This document shows, piece by piece, positions 1 through 5,015 of a stretch of 5,015 nucleotides of DNA (within the stretch, counting starts at the first letter, position 1; every line of letters begins with the position of its first letter). This DNA is from Betaproteobacteria bacterium UBA6904 (GTDB taxonomy: Bacteria > Pseudomonadota > Gammaproteobacteria > Burkholderiales > SG8-39), in contig DKBI01000313.1 of NCBI GenBank assembly GCA_002451175.1, forward strand, positions 1-5,015, read 5' to 3'. The translations under genes were made by a program, and so were the position numbers. The notes beneath the pieces are model-generated. The model was given only the letters and a program-made list of their open reading frames with translations, was not told where the DNA came from and searched no databases.

Positions 1-239
1 TGCTTGTCGCTGGTGTCGCGAACCGCCTCGAGCGCGCGGTCGGCCCGTACGTCCGGGACGAAATTGCCGTTGGCTTCCGAGCAGGCGACTTCGCACGACC
101 GGCACCCGATGCAGCGGGTCGTGTCGACCAGCACGCCGACGAATTCCTGGTTCTCCTTCGGTGCCTGGGCGGCTGCCTGCGCCACGGGCAGCACGGCGGC
201 GACCGACGTTCTCAGAAACGTCCTTCGATCCATGTTCAT
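1..239 (-). CDS. Tat-exported 4Fe-4S dicluster ferredoxin subunit (HybA/DsrO/HmcB-like), C-terminus cut off by window edge
   Basis: Only the first 79 codons are present; the gene runs off the left edge. The N-terminus begins MNMDRRTFLRTS, a twin-arginine signal (RRTFLR) followed by a short Ala/Val-rich hydrophobic stretch (about residues 11-24), so the protein should be exported folded to the periplasm. Next comes CIGCRSCEVAC, with C43, C46, C49 and C53 in CX2CX2CX3C spacing, the first 4Fe-4S ligand set of HybA/DsrO/NrfC/DmsB-type dicluster proteins. The Cys is followed by Ser rather than Pro, as is usual for the first cluster of that family. The start at 239 is chosen because its ATG overlaps the TGA of the upstream cytochrome gene (ATGA), implying translational coupling; an internal ATG at 233 also precedes the RR pair. 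By family analogy it would pass electrons between a haem subunit and a NrfD/HybB-like membrane subunit, expected past the edge. Which complex it belongs to cannot be decided from the visible part. Confidence 0.85.
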   Translation of the reverse strand, partial: MNMDRRTFLRTSVAAVLPVAQAAAQAPKENQEFVGVLVDTTRCIGCRSCEVACSEANGNFVPDVRADRALEAVRDTSDK

Positions 240-769
240 GTCGTCTTCTTTCCGGAGTGACAGGCGGCACAGGCCTCGCTCGCCTGTTGGCCGGTGCCCA
301 CCTCGTGGCACTTCCAGCACTGGCGATGAACGACCACCTTTGCGCTGAGCGTCTCGTCGGCGATCTGCGCCGGATTCGTGCGATGACACGCCGCGCAGGA
401 ATAGGCCGCCGGCTTTGCCGGACCCGAGTCGTCATGGCAGGTCCTGCAGTTGACCCAGGACGACTGCAGGTAGTTGGGGTGGGGCGTCGTGAGCGCCTTG
501 GCATTGATCTGGTGATGGCACTCGGCGCAGTCGACCCCGAAATCCGCAACGTGCGCCTGGTGGTGGAATACGACCTCCCCGACCGACGACGCGATGCGGA
601 TCTCCACCGGCGGTTCGCTGGACCGTGGCTGCGCGGCGGGACTCGCCGTTGCCGCAGACGCCGCAACCGGCGAGGCGGCGCCCGCGGCGGCGGCTGTGTT
701 GATGCGCTCCGACGGAGCACAGGCGGCAAGCGCCCAAGCGCACGCCGCAACGAGAAGCAGTCTGATCAT
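236..769 (-). CDS. Pentahaem c-type cytochrome lipoprotein (cytochrome c3/c7-like)
   Basis: A 177-aa protein. Residues 1-17 form a lipoprotein signal with lipobox LAAC (C17), so it should be processed by signal peptidase II and anchored facing the periplasm. An Ala/Ser/Pro-rich linker (about 18-54) follows, then a haem domain with five CXXCH sites: CAECH 81-85, CRTCH 108-112, CAACH 125-129, CWKCH 151-155 and CAACH 167-171. FHHQAH (68-73) just before the first site is the typical N-terminal distal-histidine element of class III (c3/c7) cytochromes; H86, H97 and H149 are other candidate distal ligands. The role is electron transfer, probably to or from the 4Fe-4S protein encoded next, whose ATG overlaps this stop codon. 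The ATG at 769 is preceded by GAAAGG about 7 nt upstream and lies 24 bp after the receiver-GcvH gene. Haem-site count and lipobox are read directly; membrane side and partner are inferred. DsrJ and HmcA differ in haem number. Confidence 0.92.
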   Translation of the reverse strand: MIRLLLVAACAWALAACAPSERINTAAAAGAASPVAASAATASPAAQPRSSEPPVEIRIASSVGEVVFHHQAHVADFGVDCAECHHQINAKALTTPHPNYLQSSWVNCRTCHDDSGPAKPAAYSCAACHRTNPAQIADETLSAKVVVHRQCWKCHEVGTGQQASEACAACHSGKKTT

Positions 770-793
770 GGTCAGCCTTTCTGACCGGCCCGC

Positions 794-1963
794 CTAGAAC
801 GCCGGTGTCTTCAGGAGAAAGGTCCGGGCGAACTCCTGCAGGAGCTTTTCGTCTGCGTAATGCTGCTCGGCCTTGCTCTTGGCCGGCGCCTCGGACGGCG
901 AGCGCTCCCCGGCAACCCCTTGGAGCAGCTGTCCGTACCGGTCGATCTCTTCGCGATACCAGTGCACGGATTCCGCGCCGATCTTCAGCGCGTGCAGCTC
1001 GTCGGCGAGGTTCGACGGGTCGATGCAGCACATCCAGCTCAGCTCGAACGGTTTCGATCCAATCCACTCCGGATGCTCGGCGTGCTCCGCATTGACCACC
1101 GTGACCCGGCCGCTGATGGGCGAGGCGATGCTGAACACATGCGCGTTGTGCCGGATCGAGAACAGCGGATCGCCCTTGCGGATCGCGGTGTCCGGCTTGG
1201 GCAGCTCGACGCCGTCCACCCGGCCGAGGGTCTTCCGGGCGAAGTCGTCCAGCCCGATGCGCGCCGCCCCGTTCATTTCGACGTTGACCCAGGTGTGGTT
1301 CTGCGACACGAACACGCCCGCCGGAACGTTGAACTCGCGCGGCGAGCCGGATTCCTTGGTCGCCGGGGTGATCAGGCGCACCGTCGGCTTCATCTGCTGC
1401 TCGATCCGGTCGTTGCGCTTGATCAGACACTTGTTGAAGAAGGCGATCAGCTCGTCCTCGGTGAACGGCTTCTGTACGTAATCCATCGCGCCGTACTTCA
1501 TGGTCTCGACCGCCGTTTCGATCGACGCATAGCCGGTGATCACGATGACGTCGATGTCGGGGCGCAGGTGCTTGACGGCCTTGGTGACCTCGAGCCCGTC
1601 CATTTCCGGCATCTTCAGATCCGTAAAGACGAAGTCGTAGTCGTGCCGGAGAACCAGACCCAGCGCCTCCTGCCCCTTTTCCACGGTGTCGATGCTGTAA
1701 CCGGCCACCGCGAGAATCTTGCGGAAGCTGTCCAGAATCACCGGTTCGTCATCGACCGCCAGGATCCGCGCCTTGGCGTCCCGGATCTCCACACGCTTCA
1801 GGGTCTTCGCCTCGTCGGACACGTCGAGCCGCAGCCCCGTGTCGAGCGCGGCCTGCCGCTCCCGTTTGAGCTTCAGTGCGTGCCTTTTCTGCAGGAACAG
1901 GCGCAGCGCCAGATCGACCAGGATGAAGACGATGACGGTGACGACGACGATTAGGAAGACCAT
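794..1963 (-). CDS. Membrane-anchored response regulator: TM helix + receiver + GcvH-like domain lacking the lipoyl lysine
   Basis: A 389-aa protein. Residues 2-24 are a single hydrophobic helix followed by a strongly basic stretch (RLFLQKRHALKLKRER), predicting N-out topology with the rest in the cytoplasm. Residues about 66-185 are a receiver domain: acidic pair D71/D72, phospho-acceptor D115 (FTDLKMPEMDG), T143 and K165 (QKPF) are all present, with NtrC-like VIVITGYASIETA. Residues about 211-336 match the glycine cleavage H protein fold: HTWVNVE, IGLDDFA, LG-x-VD-x-VELP, KGD, then SPISG-x-V-x-VN. Aligned to GcvH, the lipoyl-lysine, 11 residues before the last G of SPISG, is A274 here, so it should not be lipoylated. 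A charged tail (337-389) has no recognised motif. There is no DNA-binding or enzymatic output. The start is set by a strong GGAGG about 7 nt before ATG 1963. The cytochrome gene follows 24 bp downstream. A role as a phospho-dependent membrane scaffold for the redox complex is inference. Confidence 0.9.
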   Translation of the reverse strand: MVFLIVVVTVIVFILVDLALRLFLQKRHALKLKRERQAALDTGLRLDVSDEAKTLKRVEIRDAKARILAVDDEPVILDSFRKILAVAGYSIDTVEKGQEALGLVLRHDYDFVFTDLKMPEMDGLEVTKAVKHLRPDIDVIVITGYASIETAVETMKYGAMDYVQKPFTEDELIAFFNKCLIKRNDRIEQQMKPTVRLITPATKESGSPREFNVPAGVFVSQNHTWVNVEMNGAARIGLDDFARKTLGRVDGVELPKPDTAIRKGDPLFSIRHNAHVFSIASPISGRVTVVNAEHAEHPEWIGSKPFELSWMCCIDPSNLADELHALKIGAESVHWYREEIDRYGQLLQGVAGERSPSEAPAKSKAEQHYADEKLLQEFARTFLLKTPAF

Positions 1964-2078
1964 CCGATGCCTCCGAAAGGTGCGCGGATTCCGATGGAGC
2001 GAACGACCGGGCGGGTATTGCAGGTCATGTCAAAGAGCCCAAAACCGACGACAGCATTGCATGCCCGGTGGCGCTGAA

Positions 2079-2122
2079 TCTTGCGTTCTCGCAAGACGCG
2101 GGGGGTGGGCGCGGCCACCCCC
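2079..2122 (-). terminator. Two adjacent hairpins after the receiver-repeat gene; possible attenuator, processing site or weak terminator
   Basis: Two perfect inverted repeats lie in the 184-bp gap (1964-2147). The first met by minus-strand transcription has arms 2101-2108 and 2115-2122 (8 bp, GC-rich, 6-nt loop). The second has arms 2079-2085 and 2090-2096 (7 bp, 4-nt loop). Neither is followed by a U-tract on the minus strand, so a classical intrinsic terminator is not supported. They may stabilise the upstream transcript's 3' end, allow differential expression of the two operon halves, or mark a Rho-type boundary. The structure is read from the sequence; the function is a guess. Confidence 0.35.
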
Positions 2123-2147
2123 TGGGCTTTGCCGCCGACCGGGCGCG

Positions 2148-2894
2148 CTACTTGTCGGCGGTCTTTCTGGTGAAGGCGCGGTAACCTTGCCGGGCGAGCA
2201 GTCCGAGGCCGACGAAGGGCAGGGCAATCGCGTAAGCGAGGCCGATGAACGGTGCGCCGATGAACAGCGCCGCGTTCTTCACGAAGCGCACGAACCTTCC
2301 GTCGCGATTGAAGAATGCGCCGAATGCCATCCGGGCCAGCACGGCCGCGCCGACGAAGGGCAATGCGACGACGTAGGCCAGGCCGACGAACGGTGCCGCG
2401 AGGAACAGGGCGACGTTCTTGGCAAACGTCCCGAGCCGCCACTCTGTAGCGGGAACCGCAGCCGGTGCCGGCGCCGGGACGGCCAGCGCCGCGGCCGGCG
2501 CCGCAGCGGCAGCCTCAGCCGCGGGCGCGGGCATCAGCGCCGCCTGCGCGCTGTGTTCAATCATGTCCGGCGACAGCGGCTTGTGCAGGAAGGCGCTGAC
2601 GCCGGCCTGCTTCGCCTTGGCCTGGTTCTCGTCGCTGCCGTATCCGGTGACGATGACCACGGGCAGCCAGGGCCGCGTCGCCTTGATGCGCTCGGCCACC
2701 TCGATGCCGCTCATGCCCGGCATCTTGATGTCGGTGAACACGACGTCGTAGTCCTCCCGCGCCAGCCTGTCCAGCGCTTCCGGCCCGCTGGCGGCGGTGA
2801 TCACGGCGTAGCCCTTGCCGGTGAGAACCCGGTCGAAGCTCTTGCCGACGACCGGATCGTCGTCGACCACGAGGACTTTCTTGAGTGCTGTCAT
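2148..2894 (-). CDS. Receiver-domain protein with Ala/Pro linker and two C-terminal hydrophobic GLAY/PF repeats
   Basis: A 248-aa protein. Residues 6-118 are a complete receiver domain: D11/D12, phospho-acceptor D55 (FTDIKMPGMSG), T83 (IVTGY) and K105 (HKPL). An Ala/Pro-rich flexible linker (about 121-150) leads to two copies of a roughly 36-residue hydrophobic repeat at 156-191 and 203-238, each carrying N-x-AL, AP-x2-GLAY and A-x-PF-x-G, with a basic tail after the second. The same repeat makes up the whole small protein encoded two genes upstream. The hydrophobicity suggests membrane association of the C-terminus with the receiver in the cytoplasm. No known output domain is present and I do not recognise the repeat family. 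The start at 2894 is supported by AAGGAG 6 nt upstream; reading the frame further up to 3302 would overlap the preceding receiver gene and is rejected. The gap to the preceding gene is 29 bp, consistent with an operon. Confidence 0.9.
   Translation of the reverse strand: MTALKKVLVVDDDPVVGKSFDRVLTGKGYAVITAASGPEALDRLAREDYDVVFTDIKMPGMSGIEVAERIKATRPWLPVVIVTGYGSDENQAKAKQAGVSAFLHKPLSPDMIEHSAQAALMPAPAAEAAAAAPAAALAVPAPAPAAVPATEWRLGTFAKNVALFLAAPFVGLAYVVALPFVGAAVLARMAFGAFFNRDGRFVRFVKNAALFIGAPFIGLAYAIALPFVGLGLLARQGYRAFTRKTADK
2181..2429 (-). repeat. Tandem protein-coding repeat pair inside the receiver-repeat gene
   Basis: Two copies encode residues 156-191 (2322-2429) and 203-238 (2181-2288) of the host gene. 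They share the core N-x-AL, AP-x2-GLAY, A-x-PF-x-G and are similar at DNA level too, for example the plus-strand block gacgaagggca at the start of each PF-coding part. This suggests internal duplication. Confidence 0.8.
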
Positions 2895-2923
2895 GACAAG
2901 CTCCTTGTTTCGGATGAAATCGT

Positions 2924-3385
2924 TCAGCAGGCGCAGGCGCTGGGGTGCGCCTCGCGGCCTCTGGGGGTTTCGTGGGAAGGCGTCCGGTCGGACGTCTCGC
3001 AGCGCAGCGCCCAGCGCTTGCGCGTCATCGCGCGCTGCGCTGCACTGATGACTTCGTCCGGGCCGACCGGCTTGGCGAGGTAGTCGTACGCCCCGAGGCG
3101 CACCGAATCTTTCGCCGTCTCGATGCTCGGGTAGCCCGTGATGACGATTACTTCGCTCTCCGGCCATTTCTGTTTGATCGTCCTGAGCACGCTCATGCCA
3201 TCGGTTCCGGGCATGCGCAGATCGAGCAGGACGACGTCGTAGGCGTGGCCTTCCATCGCGCGGAGGGCCTCGTCGCCATTCAGCACGGCGTCGACTTTGC
3301 ACTGCGCGCCGCCGAGGATCCGCAAGTAACTGCGCCGCACGACTTCCTCGTCATCGACGATCAGGATTTCGGGTTCGCGGTTCAT
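2924..3385 (-). CDS. Stand-alone response regulator receiver protein with short Cys-ended tail
   Basis: A 153-aa protein. Residues 6-120 are a full receiver domain: D11/D12, phospho-acceptor D55 (LLDLRMPGTDG), T83 (VITGY) and K105 (AKPV). The segment VIVITGYPSIETA closely matches the receiver of the TM-receiver-GcvH protein and is typical of receivers of the NtrC/AtoC class. The remaining 33 residues (121-153) are polar, contain C129 and end in CAC (C151, C153); they match no output domain known to me. It is therefore a CheY/Spo0F-like single-domain regulator acting by protein contact or in a phosphorelay. The ATG at 3385 is preceded by CGGAGAAG, almost the same ribosome site as the upstream gene. 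It lies 55 bp after the small repeat protein and 29 bp before the next receiver gene. No cognate kinase is in the window. Confidence 0.9.
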   Translation of the reverse strand: MNREPEILIVDDEEVVRRSYLRILGGAQCKVDAVLNGDEALRAMEGHAYDVVLLDLRMPGTDGMSVLRTIKQKWPESEVIVITGYPSIETAKDSVRLGAYDYLAKPVGPDEVISAAQRAMTRKRWALRCETSDRTPSHETPRGREAHPSACAC

Positions 3386-3440
3386 CGTCTTCTCCGGGTT
3401 GCGGTGGGCGCGATGGCGGTGGGTGCGGGTTCTTCAGCCC

Positions 3441-3728
3441 CTACGCAGCCACCCGCGTGGCCCGCCACACCAGCAGGCCGGCGCCGACGAACGGGAACGC
3501 GAAGGCGTACGCGAGCCCGAAGATGGGCGCGACCAGGAACAGCGCCGCGTTCCTCATCCAACGGACCGTCGTCGTCCAGTGGGCGGCAAAGGCCTTGGCG
3601 GCGAGCCACAGTCCGGCGGCCAGGCCGATGAAGGGCAGCGCGACGACGTAGGCCAGCCCGATCAGCGGGGCGGTGCACACGAGGGCGGCGTTTCTGAGGT
3701 ACCGAGCGGTGTTGTGGGTGGCTTTCAT
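3441..3728 (-). CDS. Small membrane protein of two GLAY/PF hydrophobic repeats
   Basis: A 95-aa protein composed almost wholly of two copies of the repeat found at the C-terminus of the downstream receiver protein: residues 9-46 and 56-92, each with R-aromatic-x-(R/K)-NAAL, AP-x2-GLAY and A-x-PF-x-G. Each copy is about 30 hydrophobic residues flanked by Arg/Lys, long enough for a membrane helix or a Pro-kinked re-entrant hairpin. No signal peptide cleavage site, catalytic motif or metal-binding motif is visible. The start at 3728 is chosen because CGGAGAACGTC directly precedes that ATG; an in-frame GTG at 3767 has no good ribosome site and falls at the predicted transcription start. It is the first gene after the sigma-54 promoter. 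Sharing its repeat with a receiver protein of the same operon suggests the two assemble together in the membrane (inference). Family unknown to me. Confidence 0.85.
   Translation of the reverse strand: MKATHNTARYLRNAALVCTAPLIGLAYVVALPFIGLAAGLWLAAKAFAAHWTTTVRWMRNAALFLVAPIFGLAYAFAFPFVGAGLLVWRATRVAA
3453..3704 (-). repeat. Tandem protein-coding repeat pair forming the small membrane protein
   Basis: Copies at 3591-3704 and 3453-3563 encode residues 9-46 and 56-92. They keep the same invariant positions as the copies at 2181-2429 (N, AL, AP, GLAY, PF, G), so four copies exist in two genes of one operon. Confidence 0.8.
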
Positions 3729-3777
3729 GACGTTCTCCGGTTTGCGCTTTGTCTTTCGTCTGTTCACCCTGTTCTAC

Positions 3778-3792
3778 GCAAGCGACGTGCCA
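3778..3792 (-). promoter_or_regulatory. Sigma-54 (RpoN) -24/-12 promoter for the minus-strand operon
   Basis: On the minus strand the sequence is TGGCACG-N4-TTGC, with GG of the -24 element at 3791-3790 and GC of the -12 element at 3779-3778, separated by exactly 10 nt. This matches the known RpoN consensus at every core position. The predicted start is near 3766, giving a leader of about 38 nt before ATG 3728. Transcription would need an AAA+ enhancer-binding activator, which is not encoded in the window. Confidence 0.88.
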
Positions 3793-3903
3793 GGTCGCTG
3801 CACTGGCTGTTGTGCTTGAAGGAATGCGTTACTAATCCGTCGGTTAAGGCGGTTCTCGGGTCCTTGACGCGACCGCGGCGGGTCGGCCGCCAGGCACCGA
3901 GAA

Positions 3904-3973
3904 GTACATATTTCCCATGCAGCGGGATGTCGCCGGGTTGGAAATAACCTTTTTAGTCAATGAGTTGTACATA
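3904..3973. promoter_or_regulatory. GTACATA direct repeat pair, possible upstream activator sites
   Basis: GTACATA occurs at 3904-3910 and 3967-3973, 63 bp apart (about six helical turns), some 140-205 bp upstream of the predicted sigma-54 start, the usual range for enhancer-binding proteins. A seven-base match can arise by chance, and the sites could equally concern the divergent DUF4197 gene. Confidence 0.2.
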
Positions 3974-4055
3974 AGACGTGCCTGCATAGGAATTTCATGC
4001 GGCAGGCCGGCAGGTATATGCTGGCGGTCGTGACCGCTACTCCGGGAGATCACCG

Positions 4056-4748
4056 ATGACCGCAATCCTCCGAGGCATGATCGTTTCTGCGGTGCTCGCC
4101 TGCGCCTGGAATTCGCCCGCGCTGGCGCAGCTGGACAAGGTCAGCAACCAGGAGGCAAGCGCCGGACTGAAAGCCGCGCTCGAGAAGGGCGCCGTCGCAG
4201 CCGTCGGCGCGCTCGGCAGGACCGACGGCTTCTTCGGCAACGCGGCGGTCAAGATTCCCCTGCCGGATTCCCTGAGGCGCTACGAAAAGCTGATGCGCGG
4301 CGTTGGCATGGGCAAGTACGCGGACGAGCTCATCCTGACGATGAATCGCGCGGCCGAGGCGGCGGCGCCGGAGGCGAAGGCGCTGCTGGTCGACGCGCTC
4401 AAGCAGATGACGGTGCAGGACGCGAAGGGAATCCTCACGGGCGGCAACACGTCGGGGACCGAGTATTTCCGCCGCACGACTTCGGAACCGCTGCGCGCGA
4501 AGTTCCTGCCGATCGTGCAGCAGGCGACGAAGAAGGTGCAGCTCGCCGAGAAGTACAACGAGTACGCCGGCAAGGGCGCGCAGTTCGGCCTGGTGAGCAA
4601 GCAGGACGCCAGCCTCGACGGCTACGTCACGCAGAAGGCGCTCGACGGCCTGTTCTACATGATCGGCGAGGAAGAAAAACGCATTCGCGAGAACCCGGTC
4701 AAGGCGGGCAGCGACCTGCTGAAGAAGGTGTTCGGCGCGCTGCGGTAG
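4056..4748 (+). CDS. DUF4197 family periplasmic protein
   Basis: A 230-aa protein with a signal peptide (residues 1-24, cleavage after PALA, before Q25) and no lipobox Cys at the site, so probably soluble in the periplasm. The mature part carries DUF4197 hallmarks throughout: ASAGLKAALEKG (35-46), the DGFFGN...VKIPLP block (57-70), MNRAAEAAAPEAK (96-108), the MTVQDAKGILTGG segment (118-130), YFRR (137-140) and the C-terminal YVTQKALDGLFYMIGEEE block (190-207), ending KKVFGALR. The length is normal for the family. The molecular function of DUF4197 is not known. The start is supported by GGGAG 7 nt upstream of ATG 4056. It is transcribed away from the operon and converges with polA, 30 bp between stop codons. 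No functional link to the redox/receiver operon is visible. Confidence 0.93.
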   Translation: MTAILRGMIVSAVLACAWNSPALAQLDKVSNQEASAGLKAALEKGAVAAVGALGRTDGFFGNAAVKIPLPDSLRRYEKLMRGVGMGKYADELILTMNRAAEAAAPEAKALLVDALKQMTVQDAKGILTGGNTSGTEYFRRTTSEPLRAKFLPIVQQATKKVQLAEKYNEYAGKGAQFGLVSKQDASLDGYVTQKALDGLFYMIGEEEKRIRENPVKAGSDLLKKVFGALR

Positions 4749-4778
4749 GCGCGCGGCGTGCCGCGTCCGCTCAGGCGC

Positions 4779-5015
4779 TCAATGCGCTTCGTCCCAGTTC
4801 GTCCCGACGCCGACTTCGGCGACGAGCGCCACGCTGAGCGCCGCGACGTTCTGCATGCGTTCGCGAACGCCATCGCAGATGCGCCCGACCTCGGCCTCCG
4901 GCGCCTCGAGCACGAGCTCGTCGTGCACCTGCATGAGCAGCCTTGACGCCAGGCCCTCGCGCGAGAGCCAGTCGTCCACCGCGATCATCGAGAGCTTGAT
5001 GAGGTCGGCGGCGGT
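4779..5015 (-). CDS. polA: DNA polymerase I, C-terminal 78 residues (5' part beyond window edge)
   Basis: The reading frame is open from the right edge to a TGA at 4779-4781. The fragment begins TAADLIKLSMIAVD and contains QVHDELVLE, which is motif C of family A polymerases (H31, D32 and E33 of the fragment; the acidic residues are the palm metal-binding and active-site region). It ends EVGVGTNWDEAH, matching the conserved PolA terminus (GENWDQAH in E. coli). PolA fills gaps and removes RNA primers in replication and repair. The exonuclease domains and the O-helix are outside the window. Stop placement and C-terminal motif are as expected for an intact gene. Confidence 0.96.
   Translation of the reverse strand, partial: TAADLIKLSMIAVDDWLSREGLASRLLMQVHDELVLEAPEAEVGRICDGVRERMQNVAALSVALVAEVGVGTNWDEAH

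Larger units (their letters stand above)
3729..4055. other. 327-bp divergent intergenic region
   Basis: No convincing gene is seen here. It holds the minus-strand sigma-54 promoter at 3778-3792, a pair of GTACATA direct repeats at 3904-3910 and 3967-3973, an AT-richer patch around 3940-3975, a 7-bp inverted repeat (3853-3859 with 3897-3903), a 6-bp inverted repeat (3980-3985 with 4002-4007), and a GGGAG ribosome site at 4044-4048 for the plus-strand DUF4197 gene. I found no good sigma-70 promoter for the plus-strand gene; TATATG at 4015-4020 has no matching -35. Confidence 0.6.

Noticed and set aside
860..1954. Long plus-strand open frame of 364 codons opposite the receiver-GcvH gene
   Set aside because: It is an antisense shadow caused by high GC; the minus-strand frame has clear domains and a strong ribosome site, while this one has Arg/Asp-rich composition and no recognisable motif.
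2028..2033. TTGACA on the minus strand as a -35 box for the receiver-GcvH gene
   Set aside because: No plausible -10 hexamer at 16-18 nt spacing (the region reads CCGGTC).
1719..3083. Plus-strand open frame of 454 codons spanning two receiver genes
   Set aside because: It crosses gene boundaries of the real minus-strand genes and its composition (Arg/Gly-rich, no domain) is that of a shadow.
2895..3302. Upstream extension of the receiver-repeat gene to a start at 3302
   Set aside because: The extension overlaps the preceding receiver gene in another frame, and an AAGGAG site supports ATG 2894.
3729..3767. GTG start at 3767 for the small repeat protein
   Set aside because: No ribosome site precedes it and it lies at the predicted sigma-54 transcription start; ATG 3728 has CGGAGAA just upstream.
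3853..3903. Possible small RNA or structured leader built on the TTCTCGG/CCGAGAA inverted repeat
   Set aside because: The arms are only 7 bp and 37 nt apart, with no promoter or terminator around them.
4751..4766. Inverted repeat between DUF4197 and polA as a bidirectional terminator
   Set aside because: The stem CGCGGC/GCCGCG has only a 2-nt loop and no T-tract on either side.
1..5015. tRNA, rRNA, CRISPR array, insertion sequence or phage genes
   Set aside because: No such structure, spaced repeat, transposase motif or terminal inverted repeat was seen.

Overview
The window looks like chromosomal DNA of a high-GC Gram-negative bacterium, most likely a betaproteobacterium (Rhodocyclales, Burkholderiales or Nitrosomonadales type). 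This is inferred from the strong G/C bias at third codon positions, a PolA C-terminus ending in NWDEAH, a periplasmic DUF4197 protein, a lipoprotein multihaem cytochrome, a Tat-exported ferredoxin and a near-consensus sigma-54 promoter. The exact genus cannot be read from the sequence.

Layout. From about 3790 down to the left edge, all genes lie on the minus strand and look like one long operon, possibly in two transcriptional blocks. In transcription order they are: a sigma-54 (-24/-12) promoter at 3778-3792; a 95-aa membrane protein made of two copies of a hydrophobic repeat (3728-3441); a stand-alone receiver protein (3385-2924); a receiver protein with an Ala/Pro linker and two more copies of the same repeat (2894-2148); a 184-bp gap with two hairpins; a membrane-anchored receiver fused to a GcvH-like domain (1963-794); a pentahaem c-type cytochrome lipoprotein (769-236); and the start of a Tat-exported 4Fe-4S protein (239 to the left edge, truncated). 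On the right, a plus-strand DUF4197 gene (4056-4748) reads away from the operon and converges on the 3' end of polA (minus strand, 4779 to the right edge).

How the genes may work together. The cytochrome and ferredoxin resemble the periplasmic electron-transfer subunits of Hmc/Hyb/Dsr/NrfD-type membrane redox complexes, so a NrfD/HybB-like membrane subunit would be expected past the left edge. The unusual part is upstream: three receiver-domain proteins with intact phospho-acceptor sites, none with a DNA-binding or enzymatic output and with no histidine kinase in view. Two of the three appear membrane-bound, one by an N-terminal helix and one by the C-terminal repeats. The receiver-GcvH fusion has lost the lipoyl-lysine. 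The repeat N-x-AL ... AP-x2-GLAY ... PF-x-G occurs four times in two genes. My reading, which is inference, is a phosphorylation-controlled membrane module dedicated to the redox complex encoded with it, under sigma-54 control. DUF4197 and polA look like ordinary flanking chromosome.
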